A stretch of DNA of 64,000 bases from an uncultured Verrucomicrobiae bacterium (GTDB lineage Bacteria; Verrucomicrobiota; Verrucomicrobiia; Limisphaerales; UBA1100), in contig CALKBX010000024.1 of assembly GCA_937775205.1 (NCBI GenBank), positions 1 to 64,000 of the forward strand, in the 5' to 3' direction. A model generated the notes under the pieces. It was not told the DNA's origin. It was given only the letters and a program-made list of their open reading frames with translations, and did no database searches. Shown here one piece after another: positions 61,630-64,000 of this stretch (positions are counted from its first letter, which is position 1; each line of letters starts with the position of its first letter). Position numbers and translations under genes: made by a program.

Positions 61630-62970
61630 ATGAAAAAAAAATCTAAAACCAACGTCAACCGGCGTCATTTCCTGAAATCCTCCGGCAAGGTGGCCGCCGC
61701 AAGTGCGGTGCTTAGCCAGTTACCAATCGAACGCGTGGCGCACGCTGCCGTTGGCGACACGATAAGCGTGGCACTCGTGGGCTGTGGCGGTCGTGGCAGC
61801 GGTGCCGTGAGCCAAATCAGGAACACCAAGGGAAACACCAAGCTCGTCGCCGTGGCCGACGTGAATGCGGAGAAGGCCAAGGGCAAGGTTGCCGGTTTTA
61901 GAAAGCAGTTCAATGATTGGGTGGACGTTCCCGAGGACAGGATATTTGGCGGGCTCGATGGCTACAAAGCGGCGATCGATTCGGGTGCTGATCTGGTAGT
62001 CATCGCAACGCCGCCGGCCTTTAAGCCGCAGCAGTTTGAGTACGCGGTTAAAGCGGGTAAGCACATCTTTTGTGAGAAGCCAGTCGCTTCCGACGCTCCG
62101 GGCGTCCGGCGTGTGCTGGCAGCCACTCAGGAGGCAAAGAAGAAAAATCTCATGGTGGGCATCGGCCTGCAGCGTCGCCACGAGGAGCGGTATATCAACA
62201 ATATCAAGCAACTTCACGACGGCGCAATTGGTGAGATCAACCTGATGCGAGTCTATTGGAACGGTCGCGGAATTTGGTATCGCGATCGTACGCCCGAGCA
62301 AACTGAAATGACATTTCAGTGCAACAACTGGTATCACTTCATCTGGGCCAGCGGCGACCAAATCTGCGAGCAGCACATTCACAACCTCGACGTTGGCAAC
62401 TGGGTTATGCAGGGCTACCCCGTCATGGCGAACGGCATGGGCGGCGGCGAGATGCGCCAAGTGGGGAAAACCTACGGCGACCGCACCAAGACGCAGATTT
62501 TTGACCACACCTTTGTTGAGTACACCTACGCCAACGGCCACAAGATGTACAGTCAGGCTCGCCATCTTGGCGGCAATGCGACCTTCGGCCACGTCGGCGA
62601 GTACGCCCACGGCAGCAAGGGCGTCTGCAAGTTGGCTTCGTCGATCAACCCGTTCGACGGCGACCCGATCCGCATCACCGGCAAGGGCGGCGGCCACCAG
62701 CAGGAGCAACACGACCTCATCGAGTCCCTGGCGAAAGGCGACATTTACAACGAGGGTGAGTACGGCGCCAAGGCGACCTTCACGGCTATCCTCGGCCGCG
62801 AGGCTTGCTACTCGGGGCGCCAACTCAAATGGGATGATCTTCTCGAAAAGGGTCGCGACTACTGTCCCGGCATTGATAAATGGACTGTGGACTCCAACCC
62901 GCCGGCAATGAAGGGTGAGGACGGCAAGTACCCCGTCCCTCAGCCCGGCATCTGGAATCCCTTCGCCTAG
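61630..62970 (+). CDS. Tat-exported Gfo/Idh/MocA family oxidoreductase
   Basis: The N-terminus NRRHFLKSSGKVAAASAVL is a Tat signal. The Rossmann part has VALVGCGGRGSGAVSQI, DLVVIATPPAFKP and HIFCEKPVASDAP; the C-terminal domain has GDQICEQHIHNLDVGNWV and a long beta sheet. Such exported members are numerous in this phylum and carry their NAD(P) cofactor out bound; they probably act on glycosidic sugars. Length 446 aa. A strong terminator follows. Confidence 0.93.
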   Translation: MKKKSKTNVNRRHFLKSSGKVAAASAVLSQLPIERVAHAAVGDTISVALVGCGGRGSGAVSQIRNTKGNTKLVAVADVNAEKAKGKVAGFRKQFNDWVDVPEDRIFGGLDGYKAAIDSGADLVVIATPPAFKPQQFEYAVKAGKHIFCEKPVASDAPGVRRVLAATQEAKKKNLMVGIGLQRRHEERYINNIKQLHDGAIGEINLMRVYWNGRGIWYRDRTPEQTEMTFQCNNWYHFIWASGDQICEQHIHNLDVGNWVMQGYPVMANGMGGGEMRQVGKTYGDRTKTQIFDHTFVEYTYANGHKMYSQARHLGGNATFGHVGEYAHGSKGVCKLASSINPFDGDPIRITGKGGGHQQEQHDLIESLAKGDIYNEGEYGAKATFTAILGREACYSGRQLKWDDLLEKGRDYCPGIDKWTVDSNPPAMKGEDGKYPVPQPGIWNPFA

Positions 62971-62994
62971 TTTCCTAAGTTTCAATGCATCGAA

Positions 62995-63024
62995 CGTCGC
63001 CCTTCACGGGGCGGCGTTTTTTTT
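62995..63024 (+). terminator. Rho-independent terminator
   Basis: CGTCGCCC and GGGCGGCG form an 8-bp stem (one G-U) around a 6-nt loop and are followed by eight T. It lies 25 bp after the stop of the Tat-exported oxidoreductase. Confidence 0.9.
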
Positions 63025-63076
63025 GAAACTCATTTAGCGAGTTGCTCAATCCGTCCAACACCCGCACCCTTCGGGC

Positions 63077-64000
63077 GTGCGAGTCATTTTTTGTCTACTT
63101 GGATTTTTGATGTTCGGCGGTTGTTGCAGTTTGCCGGATGATTCCGCATGGCAACGCTTCGAGTACGTGGACCCCGAGATGGGCGTGGACTTTCACCTCA
63201 AGTTTTATGCCGCCGATCGCCCCACCGCCGAACGCATCGCCCGCAAAACCTACGCCCGCGTCGAGCAACTCAACGCCATCTTCTCCGACTACCATCCCGC
63301 CAGCGAACTCAATCGCCTCTGCCAAAAACTCCACGGCCAACCCGTCAAAGTCAGCCGCGAACTTTTCGACATCCTCCAACGCGCCCAAACCCTCGCCCGC
63401 GAAACCGATGGTGCATTCGACATCACCGCCGGTCCCATGATCCGCCTCTGGCGCACCGCCCGTCGCCAGCAAAAACTTCCCACTCCTGAAGCCCTCGCCG
63501 CCGTGAAACCCCGCGTCGGGTTTGAAAAAATAAAACTCAACGCGCGCAACCGCACCGTTACCTTGCTCGCACCCGAAATGCAACTCGACCTCGGCGGCAT
63601 TGCCAAAGGCTACGCCGTCGATGAAGCAATGAAAATTCTCAAGGCCAATTGCATCCGCCGCGCCTTTGTCGCCGCCAGCGGCGATATGCTTACCAGCGCC
63701 CCGCCCATCGACCGCGAAGGTTGGCGCGTTCTCGTCCGCAACGTCGATCAATTCGGAAACCTTTACCTCCGCACCGTCCATCTAAAACACCAAGCCCTCT
63801 CCACCAGCGGCGACACCGAACAATTCGTCGAATTCAATGGCCGTCGTTATTCCCACATCGTCGATCCCCGCACCGGCCACGGCCTCACCCATCGCATTCA
63901 AGTCACCGTCATCTCTGAAGCCTCAACCAAATCCGACAGCCACGCCACAGTCATCAGCGTATTAGGAATCGAACGCGGCTTGAACTTCGCCAAACAAAAA
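63077..64000 (+). CDS. apbE: FAD:protein FMN transferase (ApbE), 3' partial
   Basis: The frame opens with GTG 63077 and runs off the right edge. The signal is of lipoprotein type (VRVIFCLLGFLMFGGC, Cys at 16 or 17). The mature part has the ApbE pattern: MGVDFHLKFYAADRPTAERI, LNAIFSDYHPASELNRL, ETDGAFDITAGPMIRLW, LDLGGIAKGYAVDEAM, ASGDM, ALSTSGDTEQFVE and SHIVDPRTGHG. It attaches FMN to Thr of exported redox proteins such as Nqr or Rnf subunits. The visible 308 residues cover nearly the whole enzyme. Confidence 0.93.
   Translation, partial: MRVIFCLLGFLMFGGCCSLPDDSAWQRFEYVDPEMGVDFHLKFYAADRPTAERIARKTYARVEQLNAIFSDYHPASELNRLCQKLHGQPVKVSRELFDILQRAQTLARETDGAFDITAGPMIRLWRTARRQQKLPTPEALAAVKPRVGFEKIKLNARNRTVTLLAPEMQLDLGGIAKGYAVDEAMKILKANCIRRAFVAASGDMLTSAPPIDREGWRVLVRNVDQFGNLYLRTVHLKHQALSTSGDTEQFVEFNGRRYSHIVDPRTGHGLTHRIQVTVISEASTKSDSHATVISVLGIERGLNFAKQK

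Noticed and set aside
61720-62985. 421-residue minus-strand frame opposite the Tat-exported oxidoreductase
   Set aside because: It is hydrophobic Val/Ala/Leu-rich antisense sequence without motifs; the plus-strand gene has a Tat signal and conserved Gfo/Idh residues.
63138-63489. Arg/Pro-rich frames at the right end
   Set aside because: They are out-of-frame readings of apbE, which is open from 63077 to the window edge.

Overview
The window looks like a chromosome segment of a Verrucomicrobiota bacterium, probably of the Limisphaerales/Pedosphaera type. This is inferred from gene content: formylglycine sulfatases, a DUF1501 protein, a planctomycete-type cytochrome c domain fused to an FGE-like domain, Tat-exported Gfo/Idh/MocA oxidoreductases, ceramidase-like hydrolases, a GHL10 glycoside hydrolase, a DUF6797/beta-propeller protein and pseudopilin-type proteins. 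Housekeeping genes (guaA, rnpB, hemA/hemC, hisD, ilvB, lnt, prfB, trpC, nagB, aguA) alternate with secreted hydrolases.

Region by region. 1-1.4 kb: a partial Gly/Pro-rich protein and a DUF4177-like lipoprotein. 1.4-9.7 kb: a probable genomic island between two tRNA-Val genes that lie in a 118-bp direct repeat; it opens with a decayed integrase and carries a sulfatase, a coiled-coil protein, two esterases, an LRR lipoprotein, a BLUF photoreceptor and five copies of a roughly 48-bp dispersed repeat. 9.7-17.7 kb: pseudopilin, subtilase, guaA, zinc-ribbon protein, RNase P RNA and a Zn-phospholipase-like protein. 17.8-24.9 kb: esterases, a sulfatase, a DUF1501 protein and a GHL10 hydrolase. 25-30.6 kb: a heme-synthesis cluster (frameshifted hemX, hemA, hemC) with DUF554, rhodanese and ceramidase-like genes. 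30.6-33.8 kb: a 21-bp minisatellite and a group of TPR/PQQ proteins that share duplicated signal-peptide segments. 33.9-43 kb: sugar-oxidoreductase pair, nagB, hisD, NYN, FmdB, acylphosphatase, phosphoesterase and GT9 genes. 43-51.9 kb: ilvB with a leader-peptide attenuator, aguA, an aldo/keto reductase and a tight lnt-prfB-trpC-rsbU-like cluster, prfB having its programmed +1 frameshift. 52-58.4 kb: an intact tRNA-Pro followed by three progressively shorter or more degraded copies of its 3' end, which divide the stretch into accessory segments. 58.4-64 kb: histidine decarboxylase, ACT protein, cytochrome/FGE-like fusion, Tat Gfo/Idh/MocA and a partial apbE.

The strongest unusual signals are: (a) combinatorial reuse of two 5' cassettes (upstream DNA plus signal peptide) in front of unrelated mature proteins, one cassette belonging to a dispersed repeat that also occurs without a gene; (b) tRNA-linked islands at tRNA-Val and, in series, at tRNA-Pro; (c) a Leu/Val-rich leader peptide plus terminator hairpin ahead of ilvB; and (d) several frameshifts and odd starts that need read-level confirmation. 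All calls come from reading the sequence; no database search was run.
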